From assembly GCA_903825645.1 (NCBI GenBank), contig CAIKBL010000023.1, positions 1 to 64,000 on the forward strand: a DNA stretch of 64,000 bases, read 5' to 3'. The translations under genes were made by a program, and so were the position numbers. Numbering within the stretch: position 1 is the first letter of the stretch; the number at the start of each line of letters is the position of its first letter. The notes beneath the pieces are model-generated. The model ran no database searches. It saw only the letters and a program-made list of their open reading frames with translations, and was not told where the DNA came from. Origin of the DNA: an uncultured Pseudomonadota bacterium (GTDB lineage Bacteria > Pseudomonadota > Gammaproteobacteria > Ga0077536). This document shows positions 53,941 through 63,677 of the stretch, piece after piece.

Positions 53941-54278
53941 CGCGAACACGGCTGGTAGATAAGAAAAAGCGAACTGCCTCAATCGGTATATTAGGGCCAT
54001 AGATATTCATTTTTGTGGCCGTCAGCGTGTGCGGCGCTACCGAAATTGGCCTTAAATCAAAACTGCAGATTGTGCGGCGAGTAGCGCTTCCAGCGGTCCA
54101 GTTCTGAGTTCTCGCATCCCCACCCCATAAGCAGCCCTCCATCTCTCCTGCCAGACCGTACACCGCACCCCGCTAGGCCCAGTAAAGCCCCGAACGGGCC
54201 TAACCAGTTTCGCCCGTTAGGGACGGAGTCCCGTCCGGCCTTTATAATGCTGTCGCACCTATCAGGGAGTCGACCGAC
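53941..54278. other. Gap with tandem inverted repeats before the deacetylase gene
   Basis: About 338 bases without a gene. Toward the right end are two adjacent hairpins (54193-54236) and a TATAAT at 54243-54248, about 30 bases before the deacetylase ATG. This may be a promoter with a leader stem or the terminator of cheV. Confidence 0.5.
54193..54236. promoter_or_regulatory. Tandem, partly exclusive hairpins upstream of the deacetylase
   Basis: AACGGGC (54193-54199) pairs with GCCCGTT (54212-54218). A second helix, CCTAAC with GTTAGG, would use part of the same bases, so the two exclude each other. GGACGG/CCGTCC (54221-54226 with 54231-54236) follows. TATAAT at 54243 is next. If transcription starts further upstream, this could be an attenuator-like leader; otherwise it may terminate cheV. 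Confidence 0.35.
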
Positions 54279-55169
54279 ATGTCCAATGCACCCTTGACCT
54301 GCTGCCTTACCTTCGACTTCGACGCGATGTCCTCATGGATCGGGAGCGTCAAATCCATGAATCCGAGCATGATATCTCGTGGGCAATTTGGGGCAGTGGC
54401 CATCCCGCGCCTACTGCACTTACTCGAGCAGTTCCAGGCAAAAGCCACTTTCGCGATTCCGGGACATACGGCTTATGCCTATCCGAATCTCGTTGAAACG
54501 ATTTACGCGCGAGGGCATGAGATCGCCCACCACGGCTGGGTTCACGAAAATCCGGCCACCTTCGATGAAGCGGGCGAGCGCCGGATTCTTGACAAGGGAC
54601 TGGAAGCGATTGCGCGCGTGATTGGCGTGCGTCCCATCGGATACCGCTCCCCAGCCTGGGATTTAAGTCCCCGCAGCATCGACCTCCTGCAGGAATATGG
54701 CTTCGTCTACGAATCAAGCTGCATGGGACATGACTTCTACCCCTACTATTTGCGTAGTGGAGACCGCTGGTCCCTTGATAGTGCGTATCACTTCGGGACC
54801 ACCGTGGATTTAGTCGAAATGCCCGTGACTTGGATGCTTGACGATTTCCCGCCCAGCGAATTTGTATTAGGAATGAACACCGGACTACAACCGCCCTCTC
54901 AAATAGAGGAAAATTGGCGTGCCGATTTCGATTTTGCTCGCCAGCGCTGTCCCGACGGCGTCTTTATTCTAACGATGCATCCGCAGACCATCGCCCGAGG
55001 TCGATACTTTTTAATGTTGGAACGCCTACTCACCTATTTTTCTGGCCACCCCAATGTGACATTCGAGACGATGGGTAGCTATGCCGTGAATTGGCGTGCG
55101 GCCAATCCCTGTGCGGACTGGATTGCTGCAAATCCAGACCTAACCGGTCGTGACGCAATAGAACCGTAA
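54279..55169 (+). CDS. Polysaccharide deacetylase family protein (PgdA-like)
   Basis: A 296-residue NodB-domain deacetylase of carbohydrate esterase family 4. Motif 1 is TFDFDA (11-16), motif 2 HEIAHHGWVHE (80-90) with metal-binding histidines 85 and 89, motif 3 RSPAWDLS (123-130), and the late TMHPQ supplies the catalytic His. The TFDFD variant and AHHGWVHE spacing match the Helicobacter PgdA / cyclic-imidase subgroup more than chitin deacetylases. No signal peptide, so a cytoplasmic small-molecule amide or imide is also possible. Confidence 0.9.
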   Translation: MSNAPLTCCLTFDFDAMSSWIGSVKSMNPSMISRGQFGAVAIPRLLHLLEQFQAKATFAIPGHTAYAYPNLVETIYARGHEIAHHGWVHENPATFDEAGERRILDKGLEAIARVIGVRPIGYRSPAWDLSPRSIDLLQEYGFVYESSCMGHDFYPYYLRSGDRWSLDSAYHFGTTVDLVEMPVTWMLDDFPPSEFVLGMNTGLQPPSQIEENWRADFDFARQRCPDGVFILTMHPQTIARGRYFLMLERLLTYFSGHPNVTFETMGSYAVNWRAANPCADWIAANPDLTGRDAIEP

Positions 55170-55290
55170 TTTCACCACACCGGACGCGGTCCGTGGCAGA
55201 ATCGTATACTGCACCGCTACGTGGTTCGCCCACAAAGGATGCGGCGCCGGACACCAAACTTAAGTCTACGCTTCGAGGTCACAGCATTCT

Positions 55291-56427
55291 ATGTTGCTTT
55301 CTGAAGATCAGTTAATTGTCCGGGACATGGCGCGCCGATTCGCCACCGAAGTCCTCGCCCCTGCTGCCGCACGATGGGACCGCGAACGCGTGTTTCCTGC
55401 GGCGGCGCTCCGCCAAATGGGCGACCTCGGGATGCTGGGTATGCTTGTCCCACCTGAATTTGATGGCGCCGGGCTCGACCATGTTTCCTTAGCCATTGCC
55501 CTCGAAGAGATTGCCGCGGGAGATGGCGCGACTTCTACCATCATGAGTGTGCAGAATTCGGTCGTCTGCATGCCAATTCTTCGGTTTGGAACTACTGAAC
55601 AGAAGGAGAAATTTCTTCGTCCACTGGCTCGTGGGGCGCAGATCGGAGCCTTTTGCCTTACCGAGCCGCATGCGGGTTCGGACGCTGCAGCTATACGGTC
55701 GAGAGCCGAACGCACCTCGCGTGGATGGAAAATAAACGGCGTCAAACAATTCATTACCAGCGGAAAAAATGCGGACATCGCGATAGTCTTTGCGGTCACC
55801 GATCCAGCGGCGGGCAAGCGCGGTATCAGCGCTTTTCTCGTGCCTACCATCACCCCTGGCTACCGGGTAGCTCACGTCGAGAACAAACTCGGCCAGCGAG
55901 CCTCCGACACCGCACAAATAGCTTTCGAAGATTGCGAAGTGCCGGCTGACCATCTCCTCGGCGAAGAGGGTGGCGGCTACAAAGCAGCCCTTTCGAATCT
56001 GGAAGGTGGTCGAATCGGGATCGCGGCTCAGGCGATTGGGATGGCGCGCGCGGCCTTGGCAGCCGCATTAAAATACGCGGCAGAACGTGAAGCCTTTGGG
56101 GTCCCCCTCACCGGGCACCAAGCCATATCCTTCCGCCTTGCTGATATGGCGACACGAATCGAAGTGGCACGCCAGATGGTATTCCATGCGGCGGAGTTGC
56201 GTGATGCAGACAGGCCATGTTTGCGCGAAGCTTCAATGGCCAAGTTATTCGCGTCGGAAATGGCAGAACAGGTCTGCTCGGACGCAATCCAAATCCATGG
56301 TGGTTATGGCTACGTCGAAGACTTTCCGGTCGAGCGTATTTATCGTGACGTGCGCGTGTGCCAGATATACGAGGGAACCAGCGACGTTCAACGATTGGTC
56401 ATCGCTCGCCAACTCGAGTTAGGCTAG
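55291..56427 (+). CDS. Acyl-CoA dehydrogenase (short/medium-chain type)
   Basis: A 378-residue flavoenzyme introducing a 2,3 double bond into acyl-CoA, with ETF as electron acceptor. [12 protein letters not shown] and FITSGKNAD are the FAD/substrate motifs, and the catalytic Glu lies in the standard C-terminal position, [17 protein letters not shown]. That differs from the isovaleryl-type enzyme in the 24-30 kb operon. [18 protein letters not shown] is typical of short/branched- and butyryl-CoA dehydrogenases. First of a three-gene plus-strand group with the SCP2-like protein and an alpha/beta hydrolase. Confidence 0.93.
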   Translation: MLLSEDQLIVRDMARRFATEVLAPAAARWDRERVFPAAALRQMGDLGMLGMLVPPEFDGAGLDHVSLAIALEEIAAGDGATSTIMSVQNSVVCMPILRFGTTEQKEKFLRPLARGAQIGAFCLTEPHAGSDAAAIRSRAERTSRGWKINGVKQFITSGKNADIAIVFAVTDPAAGKRGISAFLVPTITPGYRVAHVENKLGQRASDTAQIAFEDCEVPADHLLGEEGGGYKAALSNLEGGRIGIAAQAIGMARAALAAALKYAAEREAFGVPLTGHQAISFRLADMATRIEVARQMVFHAAELRDADRPCLREASMAKLFASEMAEQVCSDAIQIHGGYGYVEDFPVERIYRDVRVCQIYEGTSDVQRLVIARQLELG

Positions 56428-56520
56428 CCACAGCCCGGTGCTTAACCAAAATTTCGATAAAAATCCCGAGTCGCATAACCTCGAGCCCAGATCTCGAAGA
56501 CTGTCCCCAGGAGGAATGAA

Positions 56521-56892
56521 ATGCCCTTGTTTAATCAATCACGCTTCCTAGAAGCCGTGAATGCAGATGGGGAATTCAAGATTGCAGCACGATTTTTTAA
56601 TGGTGCCCTCAAGCTTTATTTTGAAAAAGAGTCCCTCTTACTGAAATTTCGCGACGGTACGCTACTGGCCATCTCCCCGGGCCAGAAATTCGACTCAGCG
56701 GATATTACGATTCGAGGGTCACTCGCCAACTGGGAAGAATTTTTAAAACCCATCCCCAGACCTTTTCTGCATGACATGTTCGCCGCTATCGTGCGGGACG
56801 AATTTGACTGGGCGGGCAATTCCGAGACGTTCTTTGCCTACTACGGGGCATTACGACGAATGTTTCAACTCATGCGCCAATGCGCAACCTGA
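56521..56892 (+). CDS. Small SCP2-like protein
   Basis: A 123-residue protein with FKIAARFFNGALKLYF, a DGTLLAISPGQKFDSADITIRGSLANWEEFL middle section and a helical C-terminus. The middle resembles the sterol-carrier-protein 2 fold, which binds acyl-CoAs and lipids, but the match is weak. A strong AGGAGG precedes the ATG. It lies between an acyl-CoA dehydrogenase and an alpha/beta hydrolase that follows 14 bases later, suggesting a lipid- or acyl-binding helper. No catalytic motif is visible. Confidence 0.62.
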   Translation: MPLFNQSRFLEAVNADGEFKIAARFFNGALKLYFEKESLLLKFRDGTLLAISPGQKFDSADITIRGSLANWEEFLKPIPRPFLHDMFAAIVRDEFDWAGNSETFFAYYGALRRMFQLMRQCAT

Positions 56893-56906
56893 GGAGAGAA
56901 AGTTTC

Positions 56907-57752
56907 ATGGCAAGACATGACGCGGCGACCGGACATTACGTCTATCTCACTATCGATGGCATCGAGTACCGGGTTTACTATGAAAGTGCCGGGCAGGGTA
57001 TCCCGCTAGTCTGTCAACATACGGCGGGTGCTCACGGCTCTCAGTGGCGGCACTTGCTTGAAGATCCCGAGATCACGTCACGTTATCGGGTAATAGCGTG
57101 GGATCTGCCGTTTCATGGCAAATCCTTGCCCCCCCTGGGCGATCTTCACTGGACCAGACCCTACAATCTGACGCGCGATTTTTTTCTCAAATTTATTACG
57201 ATTTTTTGTGCCACGCTTGAGCTTGATCGCCCCATCTTCATGGGGTGCTCTATGGGCGGACAAATCGCTGTTGATCTTGCAGCAGAATATCCAGACCGCT
57301 TCCGCGCGGTGATTGGCGTGGAGTCTTCTTTGAGTAGCCCCGGATACTACTTGGACGAGTGGTATCACCCACGGGTCAGTAATGAAGCGAAACCCGCGAT
57401 GATGTACGCGCTATGTGCCCCCACAAGTCCAGAAGCAAACGTGCGGGAAACCGTCTTTGGCTACAGTCAGGGCGCCCCGATGGTCTTCAAGGGCGATCTG
57501 TTCTACTACTCAGTTGAGTACGATGGCGCAAAGGTGGTCAATAAAATCGACACGCAAAAAATATCAGTTTATTTCCTGACAGGAGAATATGACTTCGCGA
57601 CCAGTCCGGACATGACCCGCGAACTCGCTGCGAAGATAGCAGGAGCCCAATTTACGGAGATGAAAGACAACGGACATTTTCCGATGAGTGAAAATCCCAC
57701 AAAATTCATGGCTTATTTAAAGCCTATTCTAAAGGAAGTCGCGGAACGCTAA
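56907..57752 (+). CDS. Alpha/beta hydrolase
   Basis: A 281-residue alpha/beta-fold hydrolase. The nucleophile elbow is GCSMGGQIAVDLA, the oxyanion region CQHTAGAHGSQWRHLL, and the catalytic acid and base follow in GEYDFATSPDM and DNGHFPMSENP. ATG 56907 follows GGAGAGAAAG; the open frame overlaps the end of the preceding gene but the homology begins at 56907. It may hydrolyse an ester, thioester or C-C bond in the same route as the dehydrogenase. Convergent with the FadB/J-like gene. Confidence 0.9.
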   Translation: MARHDAATGHYVYLTIDGIEYRVYYESAGQGIPLVCQHTAGAHGSQWRHLLEDPEITSRYRVIAWDLPFHGKSLPPLGDLHWTRPYNLTRDFFLKFITIFCATLELDRPIFMGCSMGGQIAVDLAAEYPDRFRAVIGVESSLSSPGYYLDEWYHPRVSNEAKPAMMYALCAPTSPEANVRETVFGYSQGAPMVFKGDLFYYSVEYDGAKVVNKIDTQKISVYFLTGEYDFATSPDMTRELAAKIAGAQFTEMKDNGHFPMSENPTKFMAYLKPILKEVAER

Positions 57753-57807
57753 TTCCGCGACAATACAGGACAAGTGCGGCGCGCGTACTGGCGCTGCATC
57801 TCGTCTT

Positions 57808-59949
57808 TCAATAAAAATTCTGCCCGATCGCCGCGCGCGCTTCGAGCCACGCCGATGGCGCAAAACGCGGCCCATACAATTCTGCCATTTGCTTGCATTC
57901 CGCCACGAAGTCTTTGATCCCGACAGTGTCGATGAAGGACAGCGTGCCCCCGGTCCATGGTGGGAACCCCCAACCCAAAATTGAGCCGAGATCACCATCG
58001 ATCGGGTTGGTCAACACACGCTCCTCGACGCAACGCGCCGTCTCCAACGCCTGGATATACAGGAGCCGCTTACGCACCTCCTCCGCTTCCGGTTGCGCCT
58101 TGGCGAGTGGGAAGTGCTCGGAAAGACCCGCCCATAGAGACTTCCGCGCGTCGGCGGGATAGTCGTAAAAGCCATGGCCATATCGTTTGCCCGGCCGTTT
58201 TAGCACTTCCATCATCTTCCGCAAGACCGGCCAACCTGAGGCATCCTTGTAACTAGCCCCCAGATCCCGCCGAGTCTGCTCTGTGACGTGATAGGCGAGC
58301 TCCAAGGTCACTTCATCAAGGACAGCAAGAGGTCCTACCGGCATACCAGCTTGCCTCGCGACGTTCTCTATTAACGCCGGACTGACCCCCTCGCCGACCA
58401 AGGTCATCCCTTCGTTGGTAAACGTTGCGAAAACGCGACTGGTATAAAAACCGCGCGAATCGTTGACAACAATCGGTGTTTTTCGCAACTGAATAACATA
58501 ATCAATCGCGCAGGCTAGGGTTTCGGCCGAGGATTGTTTGCCCACAATGATTTCGACCAATGGCATTTTTTCCGCCGGAGAGAAAAAGTGCACGCCGATA
58601 AAATTCGCTGGTCTAGCAGAGGCCTCCGCCAGACTGGTGATCGGCAATGTCGAGGTATTACTCGCAAAAATCGCCGTGGACGGAATGACAGCTTCCGCCT
58701 GACGGGTCACATCCGCCTTGATAGTTCGATCCTCGAACACGGCTTCGACCACTAAATCGCAGCCTGTAAGATCCGCATACCCACTAACCGTCTGGATTCT
58801 GGACAGCAACTCCGCGCCCTTGGCCGCACTGCTACGTCCACGTTCCACATCCTTGGCGACGAGCTTCTCGCTGTACTGCTTACCTTTCTCCGCTTTCTCG
58901 ATCGTGCTATCCAGCAATTTCACCTGCATGCCGGCCCGCGCCGAGATATAGGCAATGCTGGCGCCCATCATTCCTGCCCCCAAGATCCCCACTGTCGACA
59001 CCTTCCTAACGGGAACGTCAGCCGGCCGTCGCGCGCCCTTTTCCGCGGCCCCCTTGTTCACGAACATGGTACGAATCATGTTACGTGACACAGGCGAAAG
59101 TAGCAGGGTCGACAAGTAGCGGGATTCGATCTTCAATCCGGTCTCGATTGGTACCTGCGTACCTTCATAGACCGCAGACATGATGGCGATAGGTGCTGGA
59201 TAATTGTGCTGTGTTCGCTTGGAAACAAGTGCAGTGCCACCCATGAATAGCTGGGCGCTGCGGGGATCCATTCCACCCGCGCCTCCGGGTACTTTGAACC
59301 CCTTGGTATCCCAGGGTTGCACGCCAATGCCCCCATCCAGAATCCACTCGCGCGCTACCCTGATCAGCTGATCCTGCGGTACGACCTTATGGAAAATTTT
59401 CTTCGCCAAGGCCTCCTGAACACTCAGGTGTGTCCCCTCTATGATAATCATCAACGCGTCGTGGATACCGATAAGGCGAGGCAATCGCTGCGTACCACCC
59501 GCACCTGGGAGTAGCCCGACCAAGACTTCAGGCAAGCCAATCCGGGCAGTTTGGTTGTCAGCAGCAACGCGATAGTGACAAGCTAACGCCAGCTCCAAGC
59601 CTCCGCCAAGCGCTGTTCCATTGATCGCCGCGGCAATCGGCTTACCGCAGGTTTCAAGTTTACGAAAAAGCTCGTTCAACGGCCAAGCAAATGCCATCGC
59701 GCTCTTCGCATCCGTAATCTTTTCGTGGGAAGCGAGGAGCCACTTGAGATCAGCGCCGGCCATGAAATCGGCTTTTGCGGAAGTAATGACAGCGCCCTTA
59801 ATAGCGGGACTGGTCGAAATTTGCTGTATTGCGGCAGTCAGCTCCTCCATGAAATCAGGAGTCACCACATTCATGGGACGTCCTTGGACGTCGATCGTCA
59901 GCAAAGCGATACCGTCGTTATCGACGGCAATACTCAATGTTTGGTTCAT
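57808..59949 (-). CDS. fadJ: FadB/FadJ-like enoyl-CoA hydratase/3-hydroxyacyl-CoA dehydrogenase
   Basis: A 713-residue fusion for two beta-oxidation steps. The N-terminal crotonase domain has [12 protein letters not shown] and [20 protein letters not shown]. The NAD-binding domain starts at about 320 ([20 protein letters not shown]) and the dehydrogenase signature [15 protein letters not shown] holds the catalytic His. The C-terminal 3-hydroxyacyl domain follows. ATG 59949 aligns with the family start. FadB versus FadJ is not certain; the architecture is shared. A thiolase gene lies 60 bases upstream on the same strand, forming the usual two-gene unit. Confidence 0.93.
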   Translation of the reverse strand: MNQTLSIAVDNDGIALLTIDVQGRPMNVVTPDFMEELTAAIQQISTSPAIKGAVITSAKADFMAGADLKWLLASHEKITDAKSAMAFAWPLNELFRKLETCGKPIAAAINGTALGGGLELALACHYRVAADNQTARIGLPEVLVGLLPGAGGTQRLPRLIGIHDALMIIIEGTHLSVQEALAKKIFHKVVPQDQLIRVAREWILDGGIGVQPWDTKGFKVPGGAGGMDPRSAQLFMGGTALVSKRTQHNYPAPIAIMSAVYEGTQVPIETGLKIESRYLSTLLLSPVSRNMIRTMFVNKGAAEKGARRPADVPVRKVSTVGILGAGMMGASIAYISARAGMQVKLLDSTIEKAEKGKQYSEKLVAKDVERGRSSAAKGAELLSRIQTVSGYADLTGCDLVVEAVFEDRTIKADVTRQAEAVIPSTAIFASNTSTLPITSLAEASARPANFIGVHFFSPAEKMPLVEIIVGKQSSAETLACAIDYVIQLRKTPIVVNDSRGFYTSRVFATFTNEGMTLVGEGVSPALIENVARQAGMPVGPLAVLDEVTLELAYHVTEQTRRDLGASYKDASGWPVLRKMMEVLKRPGKRYGHGFYDYPADARKSLWAGLSEHFPLAKAQPEAEEVRKRLLYIQALETARCVEERVLTNPIDGDLGSILGWGFPPWTGGTLSFIDTVGIKDFVAECKQMAELYGPRFAPSAWLEARAAIGQNFY

Positions 59950-60009
59950 GATAATGCCTTCATTGGATGCAGATCCGGGCGGCATTTGCGCCCAGATAAA
60001 CTGAACGTG

Positions 60010-61221
60010 TTAGTTGACTCGCTCAATGATGGTCGCTGTTCCCATACCTGCGCCAACGCAGAGATTGATCAGCGCAGTGCCCTGATTTCGGCGCTCCAGC
60101 TCATCTAGCACAGTCCCGAGAATCATCGCGCCGGTAGCTCCCAACGGGTGCCCCATCGCAATCGCGCCTCCGTTGACATTAATCTTCTCGTGCGAAATAT
60201 TCATATCCTGCATAAACAACATAACGACCGAGGCGAAAGCCTCGTTTAGTTCGAAAAGATCGATGTCACTGGTATTCATACCGGCCCGTTTCAGGGCTTT
60301 ACGCGCAGAAGGCGCGGGCCCGGTAAGCATGATTGTCGGTTCCGAACCTACGGACGCGAACGCACGAATTTTGGCGCGAGGTTTCAAGCCCAGTCGCTCG
60401 CCCATTTCTTTTGTCCCGAGCAGCACGGCCGCGCAACCGTCGACAATGCCACTGCTATTGCCACCAGTGTGGACGTGTTCGATCTGCTCGACCCCTGGAT
60501 AGCGCTGGAGCGCGACCGCGTCGAAACCGAATTCATTCCCCAGCTGCGTAAACGCCGGCTTGAGGCTCGCGAGCTCTTCTAGACTTGTTTGCGGCCGCAT
60601 GTGCTCGTCACGTGCCAAAACTACTTCTCCCAGGATGTCCCGAACGGGGATGACTGTGTTGTTGAACCATCCGTTCTTCCATGCTTGTCCTGCGCGCCGT
60701 TGGCTCTCGCAGGCGTACGCGTCCACATCCTTTCGAGAAAATCCATGGATTGTCGCGATCAGATCAGCTCCGATCCCTTGTGGTGCGAAATAGGACTTGT
60801 AGGCCACCGCAGGATCAGTGGCCCAAGCACCACCGTCCGAGCCCATTGGCACACGGGACATGGACTCGACTCCGCCACCGATAGTCAAATCGGACTGCCC
60901 AGCCATGATTTGCGCGGCCGCGGTGTTCACCGCTTCCAAACCAGAAGCGCAGAACCTGTTCAACTGCTTGCCCGGCACTGACTCGGCGTAATCCGCGATG
61001 ATCGCCGCCACCCGTGGGATGACGGCACCTTGTTCACCCACAGGTGACACGCAACCGAACACAATATCATCCACCAGCGTCGTATCAAGGTGATTGCGCT
61101 CTCTAATGGCAGTGAGTATTTGAGCTGCCAACTGAATCGGGGTGATTTCGTGCAATCCGCCAGTAGCTTTCCCGCGCCCGCGGGGGGTGCGCACACAGTC
61201 AAAAATGTAGGCGTCGGCCAT
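60010..61221 (-). CDS. fadI: Acetyl-CoA acyltransferase (3-ketoacyl-CoA thiolase)
   Basis: Cleaves 3-ketoacyl-CoA to acetyl-CoA and a shortened acyl-CoA. The nucleophilic Cys is in [13 protein letters not shown], the His in [18 protein letters not shown] and the second Cys in [11 protein letters not shown]. At 403 residues it has normal length. GAGGTAA lies seven bases before ATG 61221. It is the first gene of the unit with the downstream FadB/J-like gene; pairing thiolase first is the reverse of the fadBA order and closer to fadIJ. Confidence 0.94.
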   Translation of the reverse strand: MADAYIFDCVRTPRGRGKATGGLHEITPIQLAAQILTAIRERNHLDTTLVDDIVFGCVSPVGEQGAVIPRVAAIIADYAESVPGKQLNRFCASGLEAVNTAAAQIMAGQSDLTIGGGVESMSRVPMGSDGGAWATDPAVAYKSYFAPQGIGADLIATIHGFSRKDVDAYACESQRRAGQAWKNGWFNNTVIPVRDILGEVVLARDEHMRPQTSLEELASLKPAFTQLGNEFGFDAVALQRYPGVEQIEHVHTGGNSSGIVDGCAAVLLGTKEMGERLGLKPRAKIRAFASVGSEPTIMLTGPAPSARKALKRAGMNTSDIDLFELNEAFASVVMLFMQDMNISHEKINVNGGAIAMGHPLGATGAMILGTVLDELERRNQGTALINLCVGAGMGTATIIERVN

Positions 61222-62972
61222 CGTTGCTTACCTCTGTTGATAAAAACGCGGGCGCCGCTCCGAAAACGGCAGCGCCACTGTCACGGATAAAACGAAACTA
61301 CCCGGCAATCTTCAGGGACTATCGCGAGCGGGTCTGTGTCGATTATAGGCGGAATTGCGCACCCGGGTCTCGGGTCTGGCTCAAGACAACTACTCGACAT
61401 CAGATCTCGAGCACATAAGCACCGGCAGCGCTCGAGCGGGAGACTGGCCTTCCAGAACGGACGGGCCAAAATTAAACCAAGAAAGACTGGAAACTGTTTG
61501 TGTCGAGGGTTTTCCAGCGGGCAAACACGTCGCGAACCGCCCGCTCAAGATCGCCTCCGGGCCCTATTCTTGTCCGCCAAAGTATATCCGCGAGGCCATA
61601 ATTAAGCTGCGCCCGAGAGTAAAATAAGCAACGAAAGACGCTACCCTTCCGGAAAATCTCGATGGAGGATTGGGACCACGAATTCAAACCACCCGCTCGT
61701 CTCTGACATCGTCTCGACGATGAGTTCCTCACCGACCCCGAAGCTCTACGACCGAGGAGCGTTGGCCGGGACATGGATAGTGGCTTCACGGCAGTCGTAC
61801 TCAATTGCGTACAGCAGCACAACTTCCTGTTCTCGTCGATCCACGAGGTCACGTCGGCACCGATGGTGATCGTCGGGCATCGGGCTAAGCTCGTGGAGGT
61901 GGCGGCCGAGTTCGCGGACGAGCCTTTTCTTTATTTGAAATCCCCGGCCATTGTACGAAAGTACCGGCGCTTATGGGACCGGATAAGCAGATCCATGCAG
62001 TAATCCGCGCGGTATTGACGCCAGACCGTGCCACGGCTGGCGCCGTCGCACGAAATGCGTTGGGCTTCCATCTCCAACTTGCGGCTTATCATTGCTCTTG
62101 GGCGGGGGATGATGTTTGTGGCGAGGATTTCGCGGGTATCAGGAGTGACCGTCTGATGGATATCAGACTCCGGGTAGAGGTCACATGGCGTTGCGCGAGA
62201 CTATTTGGGCCTACCTGGACGACGGGGCATCGCAAATTAACCTAGATCCGATTAACGCAAAGGGAGAGTGTCCGGATCGCGCCGGGGGGTGGTATGTCAT
62301 GGGACTTATCGACCTTATAGGCGTTTCCACTCGATCGACGTCGAGCGCTCGGCCATGCCTCCTTGCCCTTGCCGACTACAGGCGGCAACAAAGAGTCAGA
62401 TAAAGCGAAGGTGGTGGATAGACGACGTCGTTAAGAATCGATCCGGGCATTCATCTAGGGTGTTGTTCTTGAACGTCGATAAAAGGATTAACCTCGAAGC
62501 CGCTACACGCCCCTGACTCCTTTTTTGTATCCGCTGATGTCTTCGAGTCGCGACCCTATCCATAACCATAGGCCGGGCGTGCGAGCAGTGCCCGCGCCCG
62601 GGAACAATGAGGGGCACCGCGGGCTGTTTAGTCCCCGGGCGGAGAGGCATCCCTGCCCATCCGCTCGTTCCGTCCATCGCGTTTCACCCGAACTCGGAGT
62701 CTACGATGCGCTTTTCTAACGGTTTTTTTTCTTGGTCATCGTCGTCTGCTTTGGCCTTAAAGCAATCATTCATCTACGCCGTGCCCGCTAGGAAGCCCTA
62801 TCGGTCCACGGTTTTTTAAGATGGCGGTGACAGCAATCTAACGCACCGAATATTTTCTTCCCCGCTTATCAGCTTTCTGATCCCTTACCCAGGACCTGCT
62901 AATGCATCAACCCTTGGTTGGCGCGGGCGCTGGTAGGTATTATCCCGACTGCAATACTCGCTCCACACCCCA
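61222..62972. other. 1.75-kb stretch without a recognisable gene
   Basis: The longest gene-poor interval in the window. Short frames exist on both strands, all under about 130 codons. A plus-strand frame at 61773-62003 has a protein-like stretch (VIVGHRAKLVEVAAEFADEP) and one minus-strand run near 62000-62160 looks coding-like, but neither can be extended or named. The pattern is what a region of decayed genes or an old insertion would look like. Confidence 0.55.
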
Positions 62973-63677
62973 TCAGCTTTTTCGCCGCTTCCAAGCGTAA
63001 GACAAACCGGTCAGCCCAATAGCGAATAACGAGAAGGTAGCCGGCTCGGGCACCGTCGCAGGATTTACCGCTGGGGGATTGGAAGTACTGGTAGCAAAGC
63101 TACACGCTTCATCAGGGTTGTTGATTATACCGCTCCCACCGCTCTGGAGCACGCAAGATGAATTCTGATACCCACCACTAACGAATGCCGATTGGTTTTC
63201 ATTTCCGTTCACGGAAGGGAATGCAGTCCCCGGTGCATTTAATACGTTACTTGTACTATTCCAAACGACGTCAAAATAAACGCTAGGGTACTGAGCATCG
63301 CCGCCATCAGCGCCGAGGACAATAATATTGCCGGTTCCATCCGTTTTCGCCCAAAGATCGAACAGTGTGGTGCCGCTGTTCGTGGAATTTAACGTCGACC
63401 CGTTTTGTGCGCTCGCAGACCAACTAGAGAGATCGCTGACGATATCCTGAAATGATAGACCAGGTGAGAGCGGACTGTTGAGCGTGAACGTGAAACTCAC
63501 ATAGTCAGTCGTAGAGAAGGACGTGCCAGTTGATCCATTAACAGCATAAGTGAAAGGGTTACCGGTATAAGTGTACGTCGCTCCCGCCTGACTCAGAATA
63601 GGTTGCGCCGGCGCGACAAAAGAGACGCACGAAAGAGTCACGGCAGCTGCGGTGATCAGTGATTTTCTTGTTTTCAT
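62973..63677 (-). CDS. PEP-CTERM sorting-domain exported protein
   Basis: A 234-residue secreted protein. A signal peptide (residues 1-24, ending near APAQP) is followed by a low-complexity Ser/Thr/Asn/Gly-rich body with two cysteines (SSCVLQ and EACSFA), typical of this class. The C-terminus VPEPATFSLFAIGLTGLSYAWKRRKS is a complete PEP-CTERM signal: PEP motif, hydrophobic segment and basic tail, recognised by an exosortase and linked to extracellular-polysaccharide producers. The exosortase is not in the window. A strong AAAGGAGG precedes ATG 63677. Confidence 0.92.
   Translation of the reverse strand: MKTRKSLITAAAVTLSCVSFVAPAQPILSQAGATYTYTGNPFTYAVNGSTGTSFSTTDYVSFTFTLNSPLSPGLSFQDIVSDLSSWSASAQNGSTLNSTNSGTTLFDLWAKTDGTGNIIVLGADGGDAQYPSVYFDVVWNSTSNVLNAPGTAFPSVNGNENQSAFVSGGYQNSSCVLQSGGSGIINNPDEACSFATSTSNPPAVNPATVPEPATFSLFAIGLTGLSYAWKRRKS

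Noticed and set aside
54243-54248. TATAAT as a sigma-70 promoter of the deacetylase gene
   Set aside because: No matching -35 element at the right spacing, so recorded only as part of the upstream region.
61773-62003. A plus-strand fragment faintly like a fumarylacetoacetate-hydrolase core (VIVGHRAKLVEVAAEFADEPFLYLKSP-like)
   Set aside because: The neighbouring sequence in every frame lacks the rest of that fold, so the likeness may be chance; left as unresolved non-coding sequence.
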